64,000 nucleotides of DNA, from the NCBI GenBank assembly GCA_002389645.1, contig DGQE01000007.1, forward strand, positions 33,902-97,901. The letters are read 5' to 3'. Numbering within the stretch: the stretch's first letter is position 1; each line of letters opens with the position of its first letter. This document shows, piece after piece, positions 30,523 to 40,578 of this stretch. This DNA is from Flavobacteriales bacterium UBA4422 (GTDB lineage: Bacteria > Bacteroidota > Bacteroidia > Flavobacteriales_G > Salibacteraceae). The notes below the pieces were generated by a model. That model was not told the DNA's origin. It was given only the letters and a program-made list of their open reading frames with translations, and did not search any database. The translations under genes were made by a program, and so were the position numbers.

Positions 30523-33147
30523 CTATTTTGCGTTGATTAGGTAAGTAAAATTCAACAAAATCATTCTGCCTTCAGCATTCTGTCTTCTTGAACTAAAGTT
30601 GACACTAGGTAGGTAATATTGATTGTTTGCAACATTGTATGCAGAGATTCCAAAATTCATCCTTGGGTAATAAACTTTGAACCGAGCGTCCAAAATAAAG
30701 GCTTGAGGAAGAGTAGATTTGGTTTGTTGACCATTCGAATTCTGCACGAGATTTCCTTGCTGCAGACTGTAGGAGGAATAAACAGTTGTTTCACCGATCC
30801 ATTGAATGTTTGATCCAATGGAAAACTTAGCTTTTGAACTAGATTCTCCAGAATCACTATTTCTCTTCGTGATTAAGTCTAATCCAACATTAGCCATTGA
30901 ACCTGGATAATTGGTCAGTGTACTCCCAGATGTGAAATACTTGCCATTGAATATTTCAAAATAATTGTGATTCTTAGTGTCATTAAAATCACTTTCCATG
31001 GCGAGTGAATAATTGAAAAATGACTTCAGGTCAAATTTATCTAGCTCAAGTGCATGTCGAATTTCCACCTCAACGCCTGAATTTCTGCGCGCTCTGGGCG
31101 CGTTAATGTAGATTCGGTCACCAATAGACGGAACAAACACGTTCTCAATGATGTTGTCGATTTTGTTGGCATAGAACATCACGCTATAACTTAACTTGCT
31201 CGGTAAGTCACCGCTTATTACCAATTCACCACTCTCAATTTTTTGAACCGTTAATGAATCAGAACCTTGAAATCCAAAAATTCCACCTCGTCTGTATAAA
31301 AATGGTGGGGGAAAGAAGGCTGAATTATACAGCACTTTTGCTTTAAATACATTTAGATTTCGCTTACTTTTTGGTGCAAGAAATATGAGGGCTAATCGCG
31401 GTGAATATTGTTTTCCCCATTCAAATTTATCGAATGTAGAATACTTACTATGATAGTTGAGACGGACTCCAGCCGTTGCAATCAGAATATCCTGAATTAA
31501 ATGTTGTTCAGTCTGTGTATAAGCAGCTGCGATATACTCAAATTTTGATTCCCCCGGCTCCGTAAAATAATCCTCGGTTTGAGAGAGTACGAATGATGAA
31601 TCGTTTCCCACAAAGTAGTTGTAGTGCCAGGTATTAAAATAGGCCTCAACTCCGATTAGGAAATGCTGATCACCAATTCGATCGAAATTCTTCATTAAAC
31701 TATCGCTAGAAAACTCAAGACTTGTCGTTCCTCGATATTCGTCACCGATAATACGTTGATTTCCAATAATTTCATCTGAGTACGAAGGAAAATATATGTC
31801 TTTGTGGAAATGGTCCCCACTTAACTTAAACCTTAGGTCATGTTCAAATCGGTCTGAGTTATCAAAAAGTCCGTACTCAATATGAACAAATTCTCTTTGG
31901 TCTTTTCTCACACGGTTTCTACGTTCGTCAGGTGTGTCGCTCTTCCAAAGGTTTAAACTTGACGGTCTAGAATAAACAAAAGTGTTCATCTGAGCATTCG
32001 AAGTCACCTTTAGCGCTTTGCGATTATAGTTGAGCAATAGGTTGTATCCAGGTCCGTATCGATTGATGTATTCTCGCCCATTAGATGATGCGGCCCTAAT
32101 TGTGTCTGTACTAATTATGTCTGGTAAAACAGTAGACTCATCTAGTGTTGAGTGATCGATTTCTGAGCCCCCAGTTTGCGTATATGTTGCTGAAATGTAT
32201 ACTCCTTCTGAATTACTTAGTTTTCGTCCATATTCATAATGAGCGTTGTAAGTATTGTATTTAGGGCTGATGTCTCTAAAGGTATTGCCTGTGCCAGTTT
32301 TGACTGAAATACGATTTGTATTTTTAAAACGACCGTCTTTCGTTATTATATTAATGACTCCACTGAAGGCATTCTCCCCATAAAGTGCTGAGCCAGGTCC
32401 CCGCATTATTTCTACTTGTTCCACATAATCTAGACTCAACCAATCCGGCCCGTTTGAATTTGTGAATACATCAGATATTCGGTGTCCATTTATTAATATC
32501 AAAACATCCTGAAGTGAAGTGCTCGAGGTTCCTCTTGTTCCGATAATCCGTTCGTTATTATCACCGAGCTCAGCAAAGCCAGGAGTTATTCTAATCAAAT
32601 CAAGTAAGTTTCTAGCACTTAATCGGTCAATATCGTCCTTTGTATAAACGGTGATGGAAGCGGGAATTAAATCAATGTTTTGTTTGTGTTTATTCACATA
32701 AACAAATTGCTCGCTTTTGGCCCTTACAAAATTCCCTATGTACGCTTGCAGTTGCGGAGATGATTCTTTTAAACTTTCCGCAGAAAAATATGGATCCAGG
32801 CTATAATACTCGGTAATGTATCTGTCTAAATCATCCCATTGCTCAGTGATAAATGATAGCCGAATTCCCCAATCTAGAATGACCATCTTATCGCCATCAT
32901 TTACACTATTGTAATGAGCTAGATGTAAATCTTTGTATAAATCATAAGCATCTTCATACCTTCTCTCGTCATATCTATTTCTTACTTTACTAAGCTTTTT
33001 GTCTAAGACTCTTTCATTTTGAGAACTAAATGATCCTGTAATTCCTTTATTCTGTGCAATTGACAATTGGGCAGACAAAAAGAAGAGCCCCATAAGAACT
33101 AAACTTACAGCCTTCCGTGCACTCGCAGATGTGGTATTGCATATCAT
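30523..33147 (-). CDS. TonB-dependent outer-membrane receptor (plug plus barrel) with N-terminal helical extension
   Basis: 874 residues. A signal peptide (LVLMGLFFLSAQLSIAQ) is followed by a ~120-residue region rich in Arg, Tyr and Asp (residues ~35-155) that looks helical and TPR-like rather than the usual carboxypeptidase-regulatory-like domain. The plug (~160-275) has ITVYTKDDIDRLSARNLLDL, RGPGSALYGENAFSGVINI and the IMRGPG motif. A ~600-residue barrel of alternating strands follows, ending in LNFTYLINAK. Such receptors import ligands through the outer membrane with TonB energy, or transduce signals. No SusD partner is adjacent. It is 2 bp from the upstream STAND gene and 4 bp from SulP, so it is translated as part of the eCIS operon. 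Ligand unknown. Confidence 0.85.
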   Translation of the reverse strand: MICNTTSASARKAVSLVLMGLFFLSAQLSIAQNKGITGSFSSQNERVLDKKLSKVRNRYDERRYEDAYDLYKDLHLAHYNSVNDGDKMVILDWGIRLSFITEQWDDLDRYITEYYSLDPYFSAESLKESSPQLQAYIGNFVRAKSEQFVYVNKHKQNIDLIPASITVYTKDDIDRLSARNLLDLIRITPGFAELGDNNERIIGTRGTSSTSLQDVLILINGHRISDVFTNSNGPDWLSLDYVEQVEIMRGPGSALYGENAFSGVINIITKDGRFKNTNRISVKTGTGNTFRDISPKYNTYNAHYEYGRKLSNSEGVYISATYTQTGGSEIDHSTLDESTVLPDIISTDTIRAASSNGREYINRYGPGYNLLLNYNRKALKVTSNAQMNTFVYSRPSSLNLWKSDTPDERRNRVRKDQREFVHIEYGLFDNSDRFEHDLRFKLSGDHFHKDIYFPSYSDEIIGNQRIIGDEYRGTTSLEFSSDSLMKNFDRIGDQHFLIGVEAYFNTWHYNYFVGNDSSFVLSQTEDYFTEPGESKFEYIAAAYTQTEQHLIQDILIATAGVRLNYHSKYSTFDKFEWGKQYSPRLALIFLAPKSKRNLNVFKAKVLYNSAFFPPPFLYRRGGIFGFQGSDSLTVQKIESGELVISGDLPSKLSYSVMFYANKIDNIIENVFVPSIGDRIYINAPRARRNSGVEVEIRHALELDKFDLKSFFNYSLAMESDFNDTKNHNYFEIFNGKYFTSGSTLTNYPGSMANVGLDLITKRNSDSGESSSKAKFSIGSNIQWIGETTVYSSYSLQQGNLVQNSNGQQTKSTLPQAFILDARFKVYYPRMNFGISAYNVANNQYYLPSVNFSSRRQNAEGRMILLNFTYLINAK

Positions 33148-33149
33148 AT

Positions 33150-36100
33150 TTATTCTAGCAATTTCTTGAGTTCTAGACCAGTTACATCAAAATCTAAAGG
33201 AAGTAATGACACTTCACCGCTTTGGTTGGTTGTAAGTCCTTCACTGCTGGAAGCAACAAGAATCCAGTCGTTATTTACAAAACCTATGTCTCTAATTGAT
33301 TCAGATTCAATAAACTGGATTGGCTGATATTTTTCCTCGATTTGAAGATCCCCTTGAAGTTTAGCTTTCAGTTCATCTAATTTCCAAATATTAACCGTTT
33401 TATCACGCCCGCCAGACACGAAAACAGTCTCGTCTGGACTGATTTCAAAACAATTAATATTGTTCGCATGCTCATTCAAAGCTCGATAAACCAAGCTGCC
33501 ATCCTTTGCATTGTAGAAGTAGATTTCTCCATTTCGGTTTCCCGCAACCAGCCAGTTGTGACTTGGTAGGTATTTAACTGCGGTAATTTCAGAGTTAAAA
33601 TCATCAAATTGCATCGTTTGTTTTTGGACAATTGATCGATCTTTTAATACTTCGAGAATCTCAATTTTATGATCAGGTTTCACCAAAATTAACCGATTGG
33701 TTTCTTCATGGAAATCTGCAGTTACAATCTGTTCTTTTGAGCGACTCAAGACGCTCGGGGCGAATAATCCATTTTCTTGTTCTACCAAAGCATAAATATT
33801 GCCCTTCTGATCAAGAATTAGAAAATCGTTCGTTCCAAGAGGCCAGATGTATTCAACGTAGTTTTCAAATTGAATACTCGATGCAAAGGCACCCTGAATT
33901 GAATAGACAGTTAAAAATCTAACATCTTGCAAAGTTGGAAGGTGACTTGCTACAAAGTATTCCTTGGATTGGGATACCGCCATTGCGCTTATACCTTGAG
34001 TTTTTCGCTCTTTTGAATAAGCTTCTGTCAGTTTATCAACAATCTCAACTTGCCCACCAACTATATGCGCCTTGTAAATACTGGATGTTAAGTCGTTTGT
34101 CCCAATAAAGAAGATCCCATTCGCTTTTTTTCCATTTAGACCAATGACTTTCTCAATTACGACTCCGCCTTCTATGTTAGATAGTTTGGCCGAGGTTTTT
34201 ACTTTTTGAATCGCCAAATTCATTGTGGAAAAAAGCTTTTTTTGCGCTATGGCTGTTACGTCTTGAACGGAATCTTTCAATACTTCATATTTCGGACTCT
34301 TCGTCCTTTGAAATAGAGCATACCCATCTTTTGCCATGCTTGCGGCATCTTTTAATTGTGCTGGGTCGGCCGTTCTAGTTAAGACCTTTTGGGCGCTTTC
34401 AGAGTACTCACGAATTGTTGAGACCAAGTTGAGGTAATTTTCTAAAATCCGAGACTTATTCATTTCAATAACCGCATTTTTCAATGCGCCTTCCTTCACT
34501 CGAACATCTGCAGATAATCGCTCCGACTCATTTCTTAAAATTAAAGCCTTCCTCTTAGCTTCTTCAGCTTCATTCGTTGCTGCTTGAGCATTTATCGCTG
34601 ATGTATCAGCCTTTAGAACTGCTGCAAAAGCTTGACTTAGAGCGGCCGCGGCCTTTGCAGAATCAGCATCCGCTCTCAACATAGATTTGTGCGCAGATCG
34701 TTCAGCCTCTTCTGCCAATTGACTTGCTTCGTAAGCTTTTTTAGTTTCAAAGTATGAAAAGACGATTAAGACGATTGCAAGTAATAAAACTCCCGAAATT
34801 ATTTTCTTATTGCGTGCAGATTTTTGTTGTCTAGATAACTCCTCAGCTATTCGAATTTCATTTTCGCGAATGGCGATTTTTTCGCTTTTTAAAATGAATT
34901 CTATTGCGGGTTCATACCCCTCATGATATTGTTTAGCCCAGCCAAATTTGGGGTTCTTTTTTCTATACCATGATAAAGTGTCTTTTAGTTTCTCTCCTTG
35001 GTATGGATGTTCTTTCTTTTCGGCCGCCTTGGCAATCTCAGTGTATCGTGCAGCATCATTCGCTTCTTCTGAAACCCAATTTGAAAGTCTGGGCCAAGCT
35101 TTAATTATCAATTCGCGTGAGATCTGAATCTGAGAATATGCTGTAAATCGATCTTGTTCAGACTCATGAATCAAATCAAGTTGAGTTAACTTCCCGCGAA
35201 TGTCACTGGCTTGGATTACGGTAATTACTTGGCAATCATCCGAAGCAAAGGACTTTATTACTTTCGTTAAGGAAGCTTGATCACAATCGATTAATTCACA
35301 AAGTGTTTTCAGTGACCTCTGCTGTGTTTGCTGAAATCCGGCTGACGTTGTTCTAGTTAAAGCTTTAAATAATAGACTGCAAGTTTCTTGATCCTGGCGA
35401 GCGAATGAGTTAAATATTAACTCTAGCTGAGTAGCAATTGACCCGTTGATCCCGCCAATAGTTTTAAGATGAAGTGGACCTATAGTTTTTACTCCACTTT
35501 CTGCTTTTACTTCTCCTATTGTGCGTTTCAATGCGTGCTGAAACTTTTCTAACTCAATAGGATGCGTTTTGTAAAAGGTTGCAATATGATCTATAAGTGC
35601 TGGTCTGAAACTTATAGATCCTAATCTTGCGATTTTATCAAAAAGCCCTAATAGTTCAGGCAGGGTCATTTGTGGAACCAGAAAATGATTGCGGTTTATC
35701 AGTTCGGCAAACTTTGGGTAAATGGCGAACTCGCCATCCGATTCTGATCTTGAGCAAGTAAGAATGTGAATAGGGTATGCATTTTGGTTTGCGGCTTCAA
35801 CCAATCGCTCTATTAGGACATTCGCCAATTGCTTATTTGATATAGAGGTCAATTCATCAAGTTGATCTATATAAATCAATATGTTAGAATCTCGAATCAA
35901 GCCATATTCATCTACGATGTCTATCAAACCATACCTCTGTGTAGAGAGGATTTTTTCGAACTTATCTGTGAGGTTTGGGTCGATTTTAACCTCTGCTTCA
36001 CCTTGCTGCATAATGCTTGGTGAAGCTAAAGCTGATGCAAGCGAAGCGATAGGATTATCACCGGGTTTAAAAGCTGCGATTTTCCATTTTTTTTCACCGC

Positions 36101-36362
36101 CTGAAATAAAACCCGCTTTTAATTCAGGAATAATAAGGCAATCAACGAAGGAAGACTTTCCAACTCCGCTCGTCCCTTGAACTGATACAAAATTGTCTTC
36201 ACTTAGCTTTTTTAATAGGGTGTACTTGAGTCGTTCGCGTCCAATATAAAAAGCAGCCTCATCCTCATTATAAGACCTAAGACCTGGAAATGGAGAGGAT
36301 GCCTTCACTCCACCCGATCTTTGCGTTTTCCTGGGGGTCGATGTGTTTTTAGGCTTGGTCAT
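33150..36362 (-). CDS. STAND-type NTPase with transmembrane segment and C-terminal WD40-like propeller
   Basis: 1,070 residues. The N-terminus carries the nSTAND1-type entry motif FPGLRSYNEDEAAFYIGRE, then Walker A GTSGVGKSS and a Walker-B-like IYIDQLDELTS, giving a STAND ATPase region to about residue 450. A single transmembrane segment (~516-537, SGVLLLAIVLIVFSYFE) is followed by an Ala/Glu-rich coiled coil (~540-660). The C-terminal third is beta-rich and ends in WD40 repeats (VSGGRDKTVNIWKLDEL near residue 980). STAND proteins act as ligand-triggered switches, often in signalling or immunity. The membrane segment would separate ATPase and propeller on opposite sides, or anchor both on one side; topology cannot be decided here. 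Its start overlaps the preceding baseplate gene by 14 bp, so it is embedded in the eCIS operon. Confidence 0.82.
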   Translation of the reverse strand: MTKPKNTSTPRKTQRSGGVKASSPFPGLRSYNEDEAAFYIGRERLKYTLLKKLSEDNFVSVQGTSGVGKSSFVDCLIIPELKAGFISGGEKKWKIAAFKPGDNPIASLASALASPSIMQQGEAEVKIDPNLTDKFEKILSTQRYGLIDIVDEYGLIRDSNILIYIDQLDELTSISNKQLANVLIERLVEAANQNAYPIHILTCSRSESDGEFAIYPKFAELINRNHFLVPQMTLPELLGLFDKIARLGSISFRPALIDHIATFYKTHPIELEKFQHALKRTIGEVKAESGVKTIGPLHLKTIGGINGSIATQLELIFNSFARQDQETCSLLFKALTRTTSAGFQQTQQRSLKTLCELIDCDQASLTKVIKSFASDDCQVITVIQASDIRGKLTQLDLIHESEQDRFTAYSQIQISRELIIKAWPRLSNWVSEEANDAARYTEIAKAAEKKEHPYQGEKLKDTLSWYRKKNPKFGWAKQYHEGYEPAIEFILKSEKIAIRENEIRIAEELSRQQKSARNKKIISGVLLLAIVLIVFSYFETKKAYEASQLAEEAERSAHKSMLRADADSAKAAAALSQAFAAVLKADTSAINAQAATNEAEEAKRKALILRNESERLSADVRVKEGALKNAVIEMNKSRILENYLNLVSTIREYSESAQKVLTRTADPAQLKDAASMAKDGYALFQRTKSPKYEVLKDSVQDVTAIAQKKLFSTMNLAIQKVKTSAKLSNIEGGVVIEKVIGLNGKKANGIFFIGTNDLTSSIYKAHIVGGQVEIVDKLTEAYSKERKTQGISAMAVSQSKEYFVASHLPTLQDVRFLTVYSIQGAFASSIQFENYVEYIWPLGTNDFLILDQKGNIYALVEQENGLFAPSVLSRSKEQIVTADFHEETNRLILVKPDHKIEILEVLKDRSIVQKQTMQFDDFNSEITAVKYLPSHNWLVAGNRNGEIYFYNAKDGSLVYRALNEHANNINCFEISPDETVFVSGGRDKTVNIWKLDELKAKLQGDLQIEEKYQPIQFIESESIRDIGFVNNDWILVASSSEGLTTNQSGEVSLLPLDFDVTGLELKKLLE

Positions 36363-39300
36363 CTGTGATTAACTTTAGAATCCCAATAGATAAATTAGTA
36401 ATTCGGTTTCTCCTATCAAATGAAACTTCTTCTAGTTCGGTTAACAAACCGTTATACAAACGATCAAACTCTTCCATTTCAGCAAAATTCAAACCCACCA
36501 TTCGAAGAGATAAGTGAGCAGGAATAGCAGTAATAAGTGTTTGTTTGAACAACTGAAGAAACTCCTCATTATGGAAGCGCTCGGTCCAATTTGGATAAAC
36601 GACACTCAAAACAGCATTAAAATCCTTAGCGTCTCTGCCATCAATGCGTTTGAATTTGATAAGTTCATTTTTAGATTTGATGGATTGCCAGTTTTCAAAA
36701 CGTTTAATCGCGTACACTATGAATTTATTGACATCCGCTTCAGATCGAAAGAGGCTTTCTGATTGAATGATGCCATCACCCGGTGCCCCTTTTATTTTTA
36801 GCCTCAATAGATTCGTTTTCTTGTCTTCGAAAACTTCATAGTTTTCCGAGATCAGGGCCAAATCAAGGAATTTTTCAACTCGTTGTTCTTGCTTTTCGAT
36901 TTCATCCGCGTGACTGCTCGAAAAAAGCACATTATCACTCTCGTCTAACAATTGAAAATAGAACCTAGTTTTATTATCTAGCTCTATAAATTGACTGAAA
37001 TTTCCTTTTTCCTTTTGATAATGAAAAACACGAGATTTAATAAACTTCTCAGCACTGAGCTCAGTAAGGAAGATATCATTAGAGGATGCGCGATCATTGC
37101 CAATTGTGTCTTGAATGATAACCTTAAAATCCTTGTCAGGTGTCTTCTCGACTCTATAATTATCCGCGTAGCCTGCTAAGATTAAAGTGTCAATGGCAGA
37201 GGACATTTGGACGTCTTCCCTTCCTATTTTTAAACTTTCAAAGACTTTTTCTCCTTTCTCATCAAGAAGGAAGAAATTACAAAAGGAGCTATCCTGTGGA
37301 CGAAGTAAAACATGCTCAACTATCCTAAAGTACTCGTTATCTCTGCTAATGCGATGCAGCTTGTCAAGCAATGCGCTAAGCTTTTCTTGACATTCTTGTA
37401 GTGATTTAGTGTCTAGAAGTCTTGTCGCATCCTCGTGAGTGGGGGGGATGAAATAAAGAGCGTAAACTTCAGCTTCTTTAATAATTTGATAATTCGATAT
37501 TGAAAGGCCAAATTGAAAGAGATATTTAATGAAGTGGGGGCTATTTACAATGAAATTCACCGTTCCATTTTTCTTTTTCCCTTTTGCTGAAACATAATCG
37601 ATGTGACCACCAGGGGATTTCTCTTTTTTAATTTGAGTTGCTGTTAACCTTTCGGATTTTAGCTCTTGTATAGATTTTTTACCGTCAGAACTGCTACCAA
37701 CATTGATGTCCAAAAGAATCCCTACTTTTTGTTCTAAGGATGTTTTAGTTCCAATATTTTCCTGATCAAATCGAATTCCGCAGGCACGTTTTTGATGTAT
37801 TGAGACAATGTTTTTCAAGAATATTGATTTCAACGTCAGGAGTCTTTTATCGGCCAGGTCAGTATTAGCATTCCTTTGACTTGAGGAAAACTTCAATTGA
37901 AAGTCAGTTGAAAATCGTTCGCCAAAACGCGCTAACATATGAGAAAGAATGCGATTTTTTCGATCAAGGCGATCATCAAATTCGATCATCAAATCCTCCA
38001 AATCAGTCAATGTATACTCGGACTCTTGTTCTTGTTGATCTAACTCACGTACAATGAGTTTACGAAGTGCTTCGTCAATGCCAGAAATTTCACCTTTTTT
38101 CCTATCCTTATTTTGCTCCTGCTGACGTTTAAGCTCGAGCGCCAACTTAATTATTTGTCGGTTCTCAAACGCTTGATCTTTTTTAATTGATTCAACGTCC
38201 ATCCCTAAGTATCGCTTTATGTGTTCTTCTGTTAGATTGATAACAAGCTTTTGTTTTATGCTCAAATCTCTCTCAAGGCTTTCTATTTTACGAATAGTCT
38301 TGAGATCTGATTGAGACATTTGGTTTTTAAGGTGCTCTAGTTCTTCCTGAATCTGATTTTTAGGTCGCAACGACTTTTTAATTAAAGAGTCGGCAGATTG
38401 AACTTTACCATTTAATGTCTGCGCATAATAGGTTTTGAATTTGTCAACATCAAATCCATCAATAGAAAATAATTCCGCGACCTTAGAAAGTTGAGATAAA
38501 TGATTTGCCATGAGTTGATCAAACAACATCAAATAGGCTTTTAATTGCTCAGACTGTGCTTGCCTCAGCACTCCTTCTTCTTTTGCTGGTGTGTAAACAC
38601 CAACACCATAAATCGATGGAAAGCATTCTTGAACTGAATTATAACTCTCAATTTCGGTATAGCTTAAGGTGTTTGTTTTTTTATTTCGAACGCGAGCTTG
38701 CACAGGATAGTTTCGAATAAATCGTTGTTGCCATTCTTCCAACTTTCGCACTACACTATTTCGTTGGTAGGCATTAGCTACACCCCCTTTATATACTGAA
38801 ATCTTAAAACCATACATAGTTTCATCTTGCCTTGAACTATCGACAATTGTTAAGTATTTATGATTATCCACTTTAATTAAGTCGCTCGTTACTGGTGAAC
38901 CATCTTGAAACAATTGCAGTTCTTTCATAGAACGCACTCCTTTTACTGCCGAAATGAATTCCTTGATTTTCGAAAGGTAGAATTGATTGCGTTTTATCCC
39001 TAACTGTTTCTTCGAGATAAATCCGTGCTTATGAGAAGGGACATCATAAATTTCGTCAAGTCTTTGGCCGTCAGCCTCAAGATCTTCCAAGCTGCTAAAT
39101 TCAATTGAGGGGTTAAGATAGTTTTCAATCTCAAACAATATTTGAGCTATTACATCTTCAGCCACTGTCTCTTGAGACACATCAATTTGCACTTCAATGT
39201 TTATAAGTTCAGGCTGAAGAATGATTATTTCTTCTAGATCCTCGCATAGGTTTCGATGCTTATTGTAGTAACTTCTAATCCTTTTCTTCAGCGAATCATA

Positions 39301-39747
39301 CTCAATCGCTGGAAATATTGGATGGACATGAATAATTAGATTGAATAGACCTGTAATTCCTTCACGATGATTTGTTACAGGTTCTAACCAGCAATTTATG
39401 ATCGACTCTACAAAGTGATCAAGAAAAAGGATGCGATAATCTTGTATTGTTAGAGGGCCAGGAGTGAAGGCTTCACTGGCAGGAATAAAGGCGTTTCGCT
39501 CTGTAACTTGCTCATTATTGGAATGAAACAACAGCTCTTCAATTCCCAGGTTGGTTCGATAAGCAATATCTGTTAAAACAAAAGAGAATTGTTCAAGAAT
39601 TGTAACCCCTGGATCATGAAGGTTATAATCTGTCCATTTTTTCCCTGACGCAAGCTGTGTAGATTGAATCGCTTCCTTTCGAAGCTCATCAAAGTCCATG
39701 CTCTTTGTGGGCTTACTGATGCTAGATATGGATGCTGATTCACTCAA
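36349..39747 (-). CDS. eCIS large baseplate protein (Afp12-like) with long coiled-coil insert
   Basis: 1,132 residues. The N-terminus carries the baseplate-wedge signature DFDELRKEAIQST, then KKWTDYNLHDPGVTILEQFS, typical of Afp12 and other 'D-x-x-D-P-G-V-T-L-L-E' baseplate proteins. Residues ~450-600 are a charged helical region likely to form coiled coil, longer than a minimal wedge protein needs. The C-terminus contains repeated beta-rich segments and ends with TAIPAHLSLRMVGLNFAEME, seen near the end of family members. The protein would form the outer baseplate wedge around the spike. The frame begins at TTG 39747; ATG 39699, right at DFDELRKEA, is an alternative start. Confidence 0.85.
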   Translation of the reverse strand: MSESASISSISKPTKSMDFDELRKEAIQSTQLASGKKWTDYNLHDPGVTILEQFSFVLTDIAYRTNLGIEELLFHSNNEQVTERNAFIPASEAFTPGPLTIQDYRILFLDHFVESIINCWLEPVTNHREGITGLFNLIIHVHPIFPAIEYDSLKKRIRSYYNKHRNLCEDLEEIIILQPELINIEVQIDVSQETVAEDVIAQILFEIENYLNPSIEFSSLEDLEADGQRLDEIYDVPSHKHGFISKKQLGIKRNQFYLSKIKEFISAVKGVRSMKELQLFQDGSPVTSDLIKVDNHKYLTIVDSSRQDETMYGFKISVYKGGVANAYQRNSVVRKLEEWQQRFIRNYPVQARVRNKKTNTLSYTEIESYNSVQECFPSIYGVGVYTPAKEEGVLRQAQSEQLKAYLMLFDQLMANHLSQLSKVAELFSIDGFDVDKFKTYYAQTLNGKVQSADSLIKKSLRPKNQIQEELEHLKNQMSQSDLKTIRKIESLERDLSIKQKLVINLTEEHIKRYLGMDVESIKKDQAFENRQIIKLALELKRQQEQNKDRKKGEISGIDEALRKLIVRELDQQEQESEYTLTDLEDLMIEFDDRLDRKNRILSHMLARFGERFSTDFQLKFSSSQRNANTDLADKRLLTLKSIFLKNIVSIHQKRACGIRFDQENIGTKTSLEQKVGILLDINVGSSSDGKKSIQELKSERLTATQIKKEKSPGGHIDYVSAKGKKKNGTVNFIVNSPHFIKYLFQFGLSISNYQIIKEAEVYALYFIPPTHEDATRLLDTKSLQECQEKLSALLDKLHRISRDNEYFRIVEHVLLRPQDSSFCNFFLLDEKGEKVFESLKIGREDVQMSSAIDTLILAGYADNYRVEKTPDKDFKVIIQDTIGNDRASSNDIFLTELSAEKFIKSRVFHYQKEKGNFSQFIELDNKTRFYFQLLDESDNVLFSSSHADEIEKQEQRVEKFLDLALISENYEVFEDKKTNLLRLKIKGAPGDGIIQSESLFRSEADVNKFIVYAIKRFENWQSIKSKNELIKFKRIDGRDAKDFNAVLSVVYPNWTERFHNEEFLQLFKQTLITAIPAHLSLRMVGLNFAEMEEFDRLYNGLLTELEEVSFDRRNRITNLSIGILKLITDDQA

Positions 39748-39792
39748 TTGCGAGATCTGGTTTTATGTGCTTGAACGAGTTTCAATATTAGA

Positions 39793-40530
39793 TTAATTCC
39801 ACAGAGAAGTAATGTGAAATTGAATTTGTATCACATTGTTTTCCGCATCAGTTCCATAGTGACTGCCTGTTTTCATTTCCAGTCGATACTTACCACCGGG
39901 CACTCTTTTCCAGCGAAAACGAATCCTATGCCAAAACCAACCGTAACTTGTGTTTGTGGATCGAATTTTATTTCTTGAGCCATCGTGTGCACTTACAGCA
40001 ACAGCATGGGCTATCGCATATTTTCCGCGTTTTGCGACACCTTCCACCTTAGCGACAATCTCAAAAACATGACATCCCGATAATTCGTCAAGAACAATGT
40101 GCCATTCGCCATCGGCACTTACCTCGTTTAATGTTTGGTAAGTTCCAACTCGACTTTTCATTCCTGCGGTTCCGCTTACATCCAAGGTGTGCAATGGTGA
40201 GAGTGTGCCGATTCCAACGTTCCCACCGTTTTGGATAAACAAGCGCACATCATCATTTTTTTCTGAAATATTAAGTCCTTTGGCCATTTCGCTTGGATTG
40301 ACCGAAATAGACCAAAGAGGTGTCTTTTCCTTAATATCATCATAAAAACTAATCAACTTGCTTGATTCTCCACCTGGCGCAAGTTTCAATCCGTTTTCAA
40401 CACTTTTAGCGAATCCATCATCAATTTTATTAATAGTTGAATCGATAAGGTTGGAAAAATGCACTTCTGTAGGAACCTTGCCTTTTTGAAAGTATCCTTT
40501 GAGGGTTGATCTATTAAATATTTCCATCAC
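39793..40530 (-). CDS. Fibre-like / receptor-binding protein of the eCIS
   Basis: 245 residues. A short N-terminal helical part (residues ~1-45: FNRSTLKGYFQKGKVPTE) may dock to the baseplate. The centre has NVGIGTLSPLHTLDVSG, a motif typical of tail-fibre and endosialidase-type stalk proteins. The last ~115 residues are a compact beta-rich domain starting at GEWHIVLDELSGCHVFEIVA with many Arg, Trp and His (GWFWHRIRFRW), a plausible ligand-binding head. It sits between the two large baseplate genes, where fibre-type genes (Afp13-like role) can occur. Surface attachment is inferred; the target is unknown. Confidence 0.65.
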   Translation of the reverse strand: MMEIFNRSTLKGYFQKGKVPTEVHFSNLIDSTINKIDDGFAKSVENGLKLAPGGESSKLISFYDDIKEKTPLWSISVNPSEMAKGLNISEKNDDVRLFIQNGGNVGIGTLSPLHTLDVSGTAGMKSRVGTYQTLNEVSADGEWHIVLDELSGCHVFEIVAKVEGVAKRGKYAIAHAVAVSAHDGSRNKIRSTNTSYGWFWHRIRFRWKRVPGGKYRLEMKTGSHYGTDAENNVIQIQFHITSLWN

Positions 40531-40578
40531 TCAAATCATTGCGTTAATAAATAGGAAAACTTCTTTTCATATGAATTC

